From the NCBI GenBank assembly GCA_005223375.1, contig RXOD01005345.1, positions 1-14,649 of the forward strand: DNA of 14,649 nt, in the 5' to 3' direction. This stretch comes from Amoebophrya sp. AT5.2. Lineage: Eukaryota; Sar; Dinophyceae; Syndiniales; Amoebophryaceae. A program made the position numbers and the translations under genes. The notes under the pieces were generated by a model, which ran no database searches, was not told the origin of the DNA, and worked only from the letters and a program-made list of their open reading frames with translations. Position 1 is the stretch's first letter; each line of letters begins with the position of its first letter. This document shows, one piece after another, positions 1 to 7,830 of this stretch.

Positions 1-108
1 GATGCCGATGACCTGTCTCGTCAAGCATCTGGAGTACTTCAGGAAAAACCTATAAAAAGTGCGCGGTTCTAATATGCAGTTAAAATATGCATTTTCCGTA
101 CCTCTAAG
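1..108 (+). other. Probable 3' end of an upstream intron (partial)
   Basis: No frame here runs into the OSCA-like exon: in its frame (positions divisible by 3) there are stops at 9, 84 and 105. The segment ends with TTTTCCGTACCTCTAAG at about 92-108, which matches the 3' ends of the introns at 4637 and 5263 (T-run, then CTCTAA, then a splice). Reading on from 108/109 in the frame of the next exon gives an open, basic sequence (G-R-Y-R-S-E-K-R-A-E) leading into Met at 141. I infer that the intron ends near 107-108 and begins outside the window. A short open stretch at 2-52 (ending F-R-K-N-L before a stop at 53) could instead be an earlier exon; I cannot decide from sequence alone. Confidence 0.45.
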
Positions 109-140
109 TCGGGCGCTACCGCAGCGAGAAGCGGGCCGAA

Positions 141-3100
141 ATGCTGAGGCGGAAGAAGCTGGAAGAACTCTTCTTGTGGGGCGGCGGGGGAGGGTCCGCT
201 GGTCGTGGGGGAGTCGTAGTGGAAAAGTGTCTGGAGAAGAAAAATCGTCCAGAGGAAGTTTTAAGGAGCGGCGTTGATGGAGAGGATTCGCCGGCAAAAT
301 TGAAAGACCGAGGCGTGGGTGGAACTGCGTCTACGAGCAGTTGTAAAGAGGAGCTACGTGCTGGTGGCAAAGAGCCGATATTGCGCCGGGGACTGAGCAA
401 CGCGTCAAGAAGCTGCAGTTCCTCGCCAACAAAAGGAGCCGCGAACAAGAGCCGCGAAAAACAAAAAGGGCCTTCCAAGTCCCTAAATAAAAATAACCCT
501 AAACCCAACACCGGCCCAGCGCGTAATGTCGCGGCTACCACGGCCTACTACTACGACGGGGGCCACACGATGAGCTCCCTACTCGAGGAGTCCTCCATGC
601 TGCCCGACCTCAATTACAACGACCCGAACAAGGACGAAAATAGGCACAGCGATGGCTTCAGCGACGACGAAGAGGACGAACGCTTCTGCTGCATGTTCTT
701 CCGCGGCTTTCGCCGTTCGCTGCGGCGGCTGGTTCCGGTCGGCAATTCGGACGACCTTCAAAGCGAATCTGGCGGCAGAATCGCAACAACTTCTAAGAAC
801 AAACGGCGGCGGCGGAGCTCTCTGGATTCGATTCGCAAGTTTCTCGCCTCCAAAAACCTCCCCGGCAACAGCCGCAGCAGCAGCAAGAACAGCTCGGGTC
901 GTGGCCATGATAGTACCCATGCATCATCCGCGTCGTCGACACATGATCAACAGCAGCAAGACGACGAGCATTCGCGGCACATGTCGCAGCGCGTCGCGAA
1001 CGAGTCGTTGGACCTGGACAAGGAGAACAACTGGGCCCCCGTCCCAGAACTCCAGCTCGGCGAGTTTGTGCTGTGTTGTCGCGACCACGGCAGTCTGAAC
1101 CAGCTGAACCGCCGCATCCGGCTGGGCAAAAAGCGCCGCCGCCTCGAGTACCAGATCGAGGAACGAAAAACCACGCTCCGCGAGCAGCGCGACCTGATGC
1201 TCCTCGAGGATCAGGGCGTGAATTATTTGGAAGATCCTCGTCGTTCCGACGACGACGATCTACTTCGCGACGCTCCCCTGCGTGGTGTGAAGCTGAACTT
1301 CGACGCGGTGGGCGGAGGTACTACCGCTACCAGAGGAGGACGCAGCGCTCGGACGCATGATCATCTTCCTCCCCTCGTCACAGCGGTCGATCGCGATCTG
1401 CAGCACGATCCTTTGCTCAGGGCCCTCCAGCAGCAGCTGCGACAAAACCAGCGGCAGATCAAGCGCGCCGCTCACCTTTTGAAAAAGCGCGTCGCGAGTC
1501 GCAAGGAGAACGAGGTCGTGCGGGCGTTTGTGATTTTCGACCACTGCCTCGACAAGGAGATCTTCCTCTGGGCGTACAAAAACAAACACCAATCGGACGA
1601 AAAAGAGTTTTTGGGGAAACTGGCCGGCAAGAGTGAGTTTTTGAGGTCCCTGTTCGGCTTGGATCTGCGGGAAAGCCCGCTGGCGTTCGAGGGTAAGCTG
1701 CTGAAGGTGCAGCCGGCGCCGGAACCGAGCAACCTGCTCTGGGAGAACGTGGACGGGCTGCCAGACAACTTCTTCAAGGCCTTCCCGCGAAGGTATGGGG
1801 CGAGCATGGTGTCGGGTGTGTTGCTGTTCCTGTCGTTCGTGCTAGTGTTCTTCTGCGAGGTGCTGCCCGAGGTGGGTTGGACCGACGTGGGCGGCTTCAC
1901 GCTAAACGAAGCGCAGCTGGTGCAGAAACTACCGCTCAGAGCGGCGAGGAAAGTAGAGGTGTTGAGTACAACACCGCCGCTGGATTTCCCAACTAGTAGA
2001 GAGCAGGGGGCCGGAGCACTTCAGACGGAAGGTGGTAGGCGTTCTTCTTATGATGAAGAGGAAGGTCGGGGTGCGGGTGGCGCTTCTGCCTCTTTCGGGG
2101 CGTCGGACGTCCCCGACCTGCCGCGTTTTCCGGCGTCGGCGCGCGTGCCTGAGTACGAAGTGGAGATGGAGCTGGAGTTCCCATTGCAGCTCTTCCTCCC
2201 CGAGCGCGACGGAGTACTAGGGGTTCATGGTGGCGACGAATGGCGCGACAGTGGCGCGTTTGCGCATCGGTACCGGTTTCAGGACGGGGTACTAGATCGT
2301 GCTGCGGTGGTAACGGACGCGGAAGCGCATTTTCTGCAGAACTACCTGGGACAGGAGAAGTATGCGGAAGCTGGCAAGGCGGTGTTCCCATGGCTCTTCT
2401 CGGCGAACGCAAAAAAACCAGACTACCTCCTGCAGAACGATCAGAGGGATTTTTCCGCTGCAAATGACATTGTTTCACCTGCTAGTGGAGGTAGTTCTAC
2501 AGCCGAAACTTCTGGCGAGCAGCAGAGCGTCGCTTGCTCTTCGCTGAACCTGTACCTCGAGCACGTGTTCGCGAGAACAAAGTTTTACCAAGTGCCCGAG
2601 CAACCGCTGCCGGAAACGGAACAGGAGGCTCTCGCAAGACCGCTCATGCACGCGAGCGAGTCTGCGATTCAACTCGAACTACGCGAGGATAGTGATTCAA
2701 CTTCGAAGAAAGAGCCAGTGTACTTCTCCGCCAACGTGACGCAGCTCGTGCGGGACTTTTTGGAGGAAGCACCGGTAGAGCACCAGCTGCGGTTTCTAGA
2801 AATAGGGGGCGAAGGAGGTGGTGGCCAAGCACAGACTCACGGCTACGGTCATCAATATGCAGCAGAGGCGTGGTCCTCGCGACAACAAAGTGCGTGCTTC
2901 AACGAAACGCGGCGACGGATTTTCTACGAAGATGTGTGCACAACATCTACATCAAGCACGCTATCAATATCTGGTGCACGACCATCACCATCAACATCCT
3001 CGGGCGCGCTGCATCAAACAAAACGGTGTTCGGAGCAGCTTCCTGCGGGTTTTCGGGACCTGCTCCCAGGTCTCAGCTTCCCAAGGATAAGCCGGCGCGT

Positions 3101-3770
3101 GAGAGTGCGGTTCTGGAAACCGAGTGAGTGGCCGTTCTCGCTCTACCTTCTCCGGTCCGACGCGAACGTCACAAACCTGTCCGTGTGCAGCGCAGACGAG
3201 AGCTGCGCGGCTGTAACCGTGGTGCCGGTGGTGGATCAGTCGACTGCAGGCGAAAGAGCCGGCGCGGCGTACTATGGGAGTGCGGCGACGTCCGCTGCGG
3301 GGACCAACGCCGGCGGGTTGTGCCGAAACGGCACCAGGACAGCGACAGACAGTGGTAGTAGTAACTCTTCTTCGACGCTTGCTGGTGCGCCAGAGCAGGT
3401 TCCGTCTGGCGAATTGAAAAGCAGTTGCTGGACAAGAGGACCTCCCGATGACGACCACCGTAACAGCACGAGCGCCGCTGCGCAAAACCAGGCAGATGAG
3501 CTGGAGAATAGGAAACAGCACAGGGTAGCGCACCCAAACTACTTCGCGCTCCCTGCGTTCGATTGTGACCGCGACGGCGACAAGTTGGAGTACGCGGATA
3601 TTTTGTTGAGGCAAAGCGTGATGCCGGAAACCGCTAGCCAGTACACGAGCTGTTTCTGCGCGCACCAGTCGTACATGACCATCGCCAGCGACCGCAACGT
3701 GCGCAGCCTCTGCCATCTCCACATGCTGCGGCTGTTGCGACAGACGCTGGGATTCGTCTTCGGCTCCTTC
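141..3770 (+). CDS. OSCA-like gene, exon 1: disordered N-region, cytosolic domain, first TM, giant loop
   Basis: The open frame may begin at 109; 141 is simply the first ATG. Residues 1-300 are low complexity (Gly, Ser, Asp/Glu and Arg/Lys runs) with no membrane segment. Residues 305-345 (L-G-E-F-V-L-C-C then a basic helix) look like the first half of the cytosolic RRM-like domain. Residues about 425-455 are a Gln/Arg/Lys-rich helix, and 462-480 (A-F-V-I-F-D) the second half. A hydrophobic helix occupies 557-577. The following loop, about 579-1167, carries several N-x-S/T sequons and low-complexity tracts. Near the end, Y-T-S-C-F-C (1168-1173) matches the Cys-x-Cys that I recall just before the next helix in ciliate relatives. 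The frame hits TAG at 3774, but the protein continues in exon 2. Confidence 0.8.
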
Positions 3771-6713
3771 ATTTAGGGAGGCGGTTGTGCAAACTCGGAC
3801 GCAGGGTCGAGCTTTTGGGGGATGAAAAATTGGAAACGAAATCGTGTAGCGCTCACGCACGCGGGATCTCGAAAAAACTGGCTTCTGCGAATGCGATGTG
3901 CGCGCTGTACTAGAACTAAAGCAGAAGCCGCTCTAGTCCTTGCGGTCTAGTCGTGCCTCTTCTTTTGCATCGACAGACACAGACACAACGAACTTAATAC
4001 TACACGAGCTCCGTGTAGTCCCAAGAACACGAATATACACTACAAATCAAATACTTTAGTCCAAATCGATCGATCGCTCCCCGGATAATTGCCTCCGCCC
4101 CCCCCTCCACACCTTCGTCGTTGGCATGAACATCGTGCTCGAGCACTGCCTGGACGCCATGAGCATGTGGGCCCGGCCACTGTCTATCACCGCTTTGAAC
4201 AACGCGCTGATGTGGAAGTTGTTTTTCATGGAGTTCGTGAACACCGCGATCGTGATCCTCCTCGTGAACACCAAGTTCGACTACAACGGCCCCTTGCTCG
4301 GCAAGGGTTAAGGGTTGAAAAAATTCACCGATCTAGGTCCAGGTCTAGGCTTGCCGTGTCTGCTGGTGGGCCACAAGAATTATACTCGTAGGAGATGACT
4401 GCTCCCCGCCCTCCCTTCAAGGACAAGATCCAGGGTCGGCAGGAGGACTAGAAGTCGACTGCTACGCCCCCACGGCCCACGAGAAGTCTGCGGCGTTCCA
4501 CCTGTGACGTGCTGGGTCTCACCTCAGCAAATTGCAGCCATAGGAAGCTGCCAACAGTAATCAGAAGGTGACAGCCGGGATCTAACGGCGAAACCTAAAC
4601 CTGAGCCACGACCTGAGTTTTTTCAACCTCTAAAAGGCGGAGTTTTCCGACTTCGAGTTCGACTGGTACGCGGACGTGGGGGTGGGGATAATGATCACGA
4701 TGATGATCAACGTGTTTTCCCCGCACGTGGCCACGGTGGTGAAGGGGTGGGTCGCGAAGAAGCGGCGGAAATACCTGCTCCGGAATCACGTGAAGATCCC
4801 CGAGGACATGACCGAGCTGTACCTGGGCAACTTAAGGGAGGTGTAAAAAATGTGAGTTCGGCCTTAAATTTAGGGAAATGTCACCATACGCGAGCCAGAG
4901 GACCCTAACTTCGACCCTCACTCAGGTTTAGGCTGCCCTCGATTTAGGGAGGCCCTGGAGACCATTGGACTCGAAGCAAAGAAATGGCTTCCTGCTTGCG
5001 TCTTCTAGTCTGAGAGTACTCCTGCCTCTACCCGTACCCCGATCTCAAGCCGGTCTAGTCTCGCTCTAGTTGTAGAAGTCCTGTTGGCCCCATCCTGATC
5101 CTCTACCTGCCCTCTTTAGGGATCTGATATCGAGCTATTGCTTCATGAAGGCGGATGACAAAACTCAGATGGCGGCATCTCCGCCTTCTTCTTCCAACTA
5201 CGCCTCGCCGATGACAAAACCAAACCATCGGACCCGCACTCACTATTTTTCGCTCTAAGCAACCAGTTCGAGCTGGCAACGCGGTACAGCACGATTTTGA
5301 CCGTGATTTTCGTGACGCTGATGTACTCGGCCGCCATCCCTTTATTGCTGTACATGGCTTTTTTCACGTTCACGCTGCTCTATTGGTGCGACAAGTACAC
5401 GCTGCTGCGCACCAGCCGGATCCCGCCGGCGCACGACGAGACGATCGCGAAGGGCGTGGCGGAGGCGCTTCCGTTCGCGGTTTTAGTTCACATCGGGCTC
5501 GCGATCTACATGTACGGCCACGACCTGGTGTTCCCGAGTCCGAGTCTAGCCGGGGGAGACGAGAACGGTCTGGCTGGGGGATCGGAAGATGGAGGAAATA
5601 ATTCGAACTACGACTCCGGACAGCTGCTGTCCTCGTTGAAAACGGGGGGGCACTACACGGACGGGGTGCGCTTCTTCCGGGCGGCGACGATTTTTTTGTT
5701 TCTGGTGCTGGTCTTCGTGGTGGTGGTGATGGTGCTGGAAAGGTTCGCAGTGCTGCTGCACGCACTCGCGGAACAGCTACGGACAGCATACCACCCGGTA
5801 CTGCAGTTTTTGTAAGTTCAAAATTTGAGTCATTGATTCTGGTAGGAGCATCGGGTGCCAGGATTGTGAAAGATCGCCATTCGCATTTATAGGAGCATCA
5901 TGGGCATCGATCGGTTGCAATCGATTCCAACACAAATCGATTCTGGCCATAGCTGCAAGGAAAAAATTAACATTTCATATCACGAACATTTGAATTTTAT
6001 TTTGAATTTGATTTTCCAATGGCGGACCACACCCCCACCAGTTCCTCGAGCGGTCGTACCCCACCACCACCGCGCGTCTGGACTATTTGTTTGACAAGGT
6101 GTGCGACGTTTTGGTTTTCTTGATCGGGGATTCCGCGGAAGACGATCTGACCGAAGGCAGGTACACGGACCAGATCGCAGGCATGCAAAAGCAGCGCTTC
6201 CTACACACCTACCGGCCCGAAGCGAACCCCAACTACGCCAACCGCTTCCACATGCTCGACAAACTGCGGCTGCGAACGAGCTACATGAGCAGTTGTGCTG
6301 GTGGTCCGGGAGGTGGGACGAGGACGAACCGAAACTCCGGGAGCGACGAGGATCACCAGCAGCCTATTGGGGGGCCGGGCGCATCGAGCGTGAAAATGCT
6401 GCGGCCCCAGCGCTCGTCGGCGAGCTTACACAGCGTGACGAGGGGGCCGACGACCACGCGACCGATCTTTCACGCGGCAGATGAAAGGGAAGACGAGGTG
6501 GACGAGGCGGATTCCTTGTCAGAAGAATCGTCGGAGGGTTCAGTGAAGAAAGGCCCGGGGAACAAGACGGTGAAGATGAGCCCTCGAAAACATCAGAGCC
6601 CTCGGAAGCCAGAAGGGGGAAAAAGTCGGAGGGGAGGTAGGTCACCAGTAGTGAAAAACGTCATCCGCGTGCCGGATTTGGGAATCCGCATCGAATTCAA
6701 GGAAGATATTTAA
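141..6713 (+). CDS. OSCA/CSC1-like (TMEM63 family) membrane channel, five exons, N-terminus probably incomplete
   Basis: The spliced reading frame is 141-3770, 4117-4306, 4638-4831, 5264-5808 and 6044-6713, giving 1742 residues from Met 141. The family forms mechanosensitive, osmosensitive cation channels of the OSCA/TMEM63/anoctamin/TMC superfamily, at the plasma membrane or internal membranes. The order of parts fits: a split cytosolic RRM-like domain (about residues 305-540) with a basic helical insert, then the family hallmark A-P-E-P-x-N-x-x-W-E-N (about 524-535) just before the first helix of the 7-TM region (557-577). Further helices lie at about 1199-1220, 1240-1260, 1283-1304, 1350-1379 (one or two), 1406-1423 and 1478-1499. 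The family's usual N-terminal helices are not visible, so upstream exons are likely. Unusual is a loop of about 590 residues between the first two visible helices. Exon joins are inferred. Function is inferred from family membership; channel activity is not shown. Family call is firm, exact N-terminus is not. Confidence 0.82.
3771..4116 (+). other. Intron 1 of the OSCA-like gene (346 nt), non-canonical ends, CCTTC direct repeat
   Basis: CCTTC occurs at 3766-3770 and again at 4112-4116. Removing the sequence between the copies joins G-F-V-F-G-S-F to V-V-G-M-N-I-V-L-E-H in frame and restores one continuous transmembrane helix. Sliding the cut through the repeat never gives GT-AG, GC-AG or AT-AC. 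After the repeat the intron begins ATTTAGGGAGGCGG; it ends CCGCCCCCCCCTCCACA before the second copy. The two ends are only weakly complementary (GGAGG and GGCGG against CCGCC and CCTCC), so this one is not clearly a member of the inverted-repeat family. Confidence 0.65.
4117..4306 (+). CDS. OSCA-like gene, exon 2: transmembrane pair
   Basis: This exon continues the helix begun in exon 1 (to about residue 1220). It then encodes a short loop and a second helix at about 1240-1260 (A-L-M-W-K-L-F-F-M-E-F-V-N-T-A-I-V-I-L-L-V). The pattern K-L-F-x-x-E-F-V-N-T is what I recall from the equivalent helix of ciliate and other OSCA-like proteins. The frame meets a TAA at 4309, three bases past the junction. 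The exon ends with one base of a split codon, completed by 4638-4639. Confidence 0.8.
4307..4637 (+). mobile_element. Intron 2 of the OSCA-like gene (331 nt): introner-like element with terminal inverted repeats
   Basis: AAGG occurs at 4303-4306 and 4634-4637; joining the copies gives L-G-K-A-E-F-S-D-F in frame. The 5' end TTAAGGGTTGAAAAAATTCA (4308-4327) matches the reverse complement of the 3' end, TTAGAGGTTGAAAAAACTCA (from 4614-4633), at 17 of 20 positions. Thus the element is: short target-like duplication, inverted repeat, about 285 nt of unique sequence, inverted repeat, duplication. Inside the 5' end lies CTAGGTCCAGGTCTAGG (4333-4349), related to a motif in the XRN1 intron at 10741-10757. 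A GT at 4307 exists, but no AG acceptor keeps frame with it; the in-frame alternatives read GG...AG or GT...GG. Introner identity is an inference from structure. Confidence 0.7.
4638..4831 (+). CDS. OSCA-like gene, exon 3: transmembrane helix and cytosolic hairpin
   Basis: Encodes residues about 1274-1338. F-D-W-Y-A-D-V-G-x-x-I-M-I-T-M-M-I-N-V-F-S-P-H (about 1281-1303) is a clear family helix; the I-N-x-F-S-P-H motif is one I recall from alveolate members. A basic stretch (K-K-R-R-K-Y) and M-T-E-L-Y-L-G-N lead to the junction. In relatives this last motif continues directly into F-x-L-A-x-R-Y, which is what exon 4 supplies. The exon is too short and lacks an ATG at the start, so simple ORF finding misses it. 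Confidence 0.8.
4832..5263 (+). mobile_element. Intron 3 of the OSCA-like gene (432 nt): introner-like element, GCAAC direct repeat
   Basis: GCAAC lies at 4827-4831 and 5259-5263; joining gives L-G-N-Q-F-E-L-A-T-R-Y in frame, as the family requires. The 5' end begins TTAAGGGAGGTGTAAAAAAT (from 4832) and continues GTGAGTTCGG. The reverse complement of the 3' end (5234-5258) begins TTAGAGCGAAAAATAGTGAG and continues TGCGG, so the ends are an imperfect inverted repeat (shared TTA, A-run, then TGAGT and CGG). The interior has three TTTAGGG motifs (4869-4875, 4943-4949, 5115-5121), several CTAG words, and an 11-nt direct repeat GATGACAAAAC at 5154-5164 and 5210-5220. No GT-AG pair fits the frame. 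Confidence 0.65.
5154..5220 (+). repeat. 11-nt direct repeat GATGACAAAAC inside intron 3
   Basis: GATGACAAAAC is present at 5154-5164 and 5210-5220, 56 nt apart. Between them lies a small hairpin, GGCGG/CCGCC around CATCT (5171-5185). Its role is unknown; it may be a trace of an insertion into the intron. Confidence 0.5.
5264..5808 (+). CDS. OSCA-like gene, exon 4: pore-region helices
   Basis: Residues about 1339-1520. It opens with Q-F-E-L-A-T-R-Y-S, then hydrophobic helices at about 1350-1379 with M-Y-S-A-A-I-P-L-L and Y-W-C-D-K-Y-x-L-L-R, the best-conserved block of the alveolate OSCA-like proteins as I recall them. A-L-P-F-A-V-L-V-H-I-G-L-A-I-Y-M-Y-G (about 1406-1423) is the next helix. 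An acidic Gly/Asn/Ser loop (about 1430-1470) follows. The last helix is A-T-I-F-L-F-L-V-L-V-F-V-V-V-V-M-V-L (about 1479-1496). The frame ends at TAA 5813 just after the junction. Confidence 0.85.
5809..6043 (+). other. Intron 4 of the OSCA-like gene (235 nt), CAGTT direct repeat with an unusable GTAAGT
   Basis: CAGTT occurs at 5804-5808 and 6039-6043; the join reads P-V-L-Q-F-L-E-R-S-Y in frame. Four bases past the repeat is GTAAGT (5812-5817), a textbook donor. With it, neither nearby AG (ending 6041 or 6050) nor the earlier AGs keep the conserved exon 5 frame, because frame 3 is closed by TGA at 6003 and 6009. The compatible cut with an AG acceptor is TT...CAG (5807-6041). The intron is more A/T-rich than the others and lacks the TTAAGGG/CTCTAA ends. 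It carries TAGGAGCATC twice (5843-5852, 5890-5899) and AATCGATTC twice. Confidence 0.6.
6044..6713 (+). CDS. OSCA-like gene, exon 5: cytosolic C-terminus
   Basis: Residues 1520-1742 with TAA at 6711-6713. It starts L-E-R-S-Y-P-T-T-T-A-R-L-D-Y-L-F-D-K-V. A short motif, T-Y-R-P-E-A-N-P-N-Y-A-N-R-F (around 6209-6250), resembles the Y-x-x-x-x-N-P-x-Y segment that closes related ciliate proteins. After that, about 150 residues are low complexity: Gly/Arg/Ser, a Glu/Asp-rich patch, then a Lys/Pro/Ser-rich basic patch. A short hydrophobic-charged end (R-V-P-D-L-G-I-R-I-E-F-K-E-D-I) follows. No membrane segment is seen. Confidence 0.8.
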
Positions 6714-6910
6714 GCGGCCAGTTGTGATGTAGTTGCGCAGGCTGACGTCGATCCGGCAATTCCTCAGCGGAGTAGATGATCCCCATTCATTTTCCATTTT
6801 TCTTGATGACGACACGCATACGCGGGTCGTAGTGGTCCCGTTTTTTTAGCCCATCGATCAGTCTTCCCAGCAACGAGCCCGTGTTTGTTCCAATTCCAAA
6901 GACAAAGTCA

Positions 6911-6922
6911 GTACTTAAGTAC
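6911..6922. repeat. Perfect 12-bp palindrome GTACTTAAGTAC
   Basis: The 12 bases are self-complementary and are followed directly by GTAC. It lies about 200 bp past the OSCA-like stop codon. It could be chance or a protein-binding site; nothing further supports a role. Confidence 0.5.
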
Positions 6923-7032
6923 GTACAAGTCCGCGACTTCTTCTACGTAGCGATTGATTGCGGTGACGAGTTCCTACATTTCCTGTGTGTACGATTACGT
7001 TACGTTTCCTCTGCGAGCAGTATCATGGAGCC

Positions 7033-7075
7033 AGTTTCCATCTGCGTGTCCATCTGCGCCACGCAGATGGAAGTT
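7033..7075 (+). repeat. Strong stem-loop with a 13-bp perfect stem
   Basis: TTCCATCTGCGTG (7036-7048) is the exact reverse complement of CACGCAGATGGAA (7060-7072), with an 11-nt loop. In RNA from the plus strand, two G-U pairs and one A-U pair extend the stem to 7033/7075, about 16 bp. The loop repeats CCATCTGCG from the left arm. It is intergenic, about 320 bp past the upstream stop codon and 1.36 kb before XRN1. It could be a 3' UTR element, a small-RNA precursor or the tip of a small inverted-repeat element; the sequence does not distinguish these. Confidence 0.7.
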
Positions 7076-7564
7076 TTCATTCGTTCCCGCAGATTGCAAC
7101 TCATGTGACAGTTGCCAACATGGACCAAGAATGCATCTGTACAATACCCTTTTGCGCCGCGGATGAAGAGGGCTCCTGTAAAAATACAAAATTGATGTAT
7201 TGCTTCCGCGAGGACGTTGATTTTTACCCACACCTCACATGTAACTGACACAATGAGCCAAGTACCACGACGCATGATGATGATGATGCTGAGGACAGTA
7301 GCACTTCATCTTCTGGTGCATTATAAGCACGACTGAAAGACACAGCTGCAACTACTTTGTCCGTCTGCAATTCTCCATCTCTGCCCGTCGCGCGGGTGAA
7401 GACAATGCAGGCGCTGGCGCGGTGCTGTTCTACCACTGACACTCGCAGACGAGTGCTTCCTCGTCAAGGAATCTCAACCGTCCCTCTGCGTGTTTGCGGG
7501 TGCGGGGATACTGAAAGAATACTCGAGGACTGAGGAATGATCACAACGGATCTGAAATGCTCAT

Positions 7565-7830
7565 TACTTCTAGTTCTAGGCATTCGAGAATAACAAAAAT
7601 CGCATTCACTGCGCTACTTCCCAGGTCCTCATCATCAACAAAAGCTTAGATGTCCTCAGCCTATGCCAGTAGAAGATCTAGTAGATTTGAGCTGCTGAAC
7701 GCTTCAGCTAGCTGTAGGTAGCCTTTGAAAGCAGTTGCAGTGACTGATGTATTGCGTGGCGATTTTTTAGAAAAAGCTATGCTGACGGTCCGTAGATGTA
7801 CTACTAGAACTAGTGTTAGAACTAGAAGTA
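7565..7830. repeat. Inverted repeat pair bounding a 266-bp segment
   Basis: TACTTCTAGTTCTA at 7565-7578 is the exact reverse complement of TAGAACTAGAAGTA at 7817-7830. The right arm overlaps a locally repetitive run (CTAGAACTAG then TAGAACTAG from 7804). The enclosed segment has no coding sequence that I recognise and contains an imperfect hairpin (GAGCTGCTGAA / TTCAGCTAGCT, about 7688-7713). The layout fits a small non-autonomous inverted-repeat element, but I find no convincing flanking target duplication. Confidence 0.45.

Noticed and set aside
3774..3776. In-frame TAG as the true end of a 1211-residue protein
   Set aside because: The next segments encode the remaining helices of the same family in the right order, and the join at CCTTC restores a continuous helix. 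A pseudogene broken by stops is less likely, because all later junctions behave the same way in both genes.
2991..3860. Minus-strand open frame of 289 codons
   Set aside because: Opposite the OSCA-like exon 1 loop, compositionally biased, no domain recognised, and runs into the intron.
4126..4311. Stand-alone 61-residue membrane protein
   Set aside because: It aligns as an internal helix pair of the OSCA-like protein and is better explained as exon 2.
4943..4979. Nested mini-element in intron 3 starting at TTTAGGGAGG between CTCGA repeats
   Set aside because: The enclosed segment is only about 30 nt and has no inverted ends; the CTCGA repeat is probably chance.
6881..7275. Several overlapping frames of 70-91 codons on both strands
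   Set aside because: Mutually overlapping, spanning the hairpin at 7036-7072, with no family similarity.
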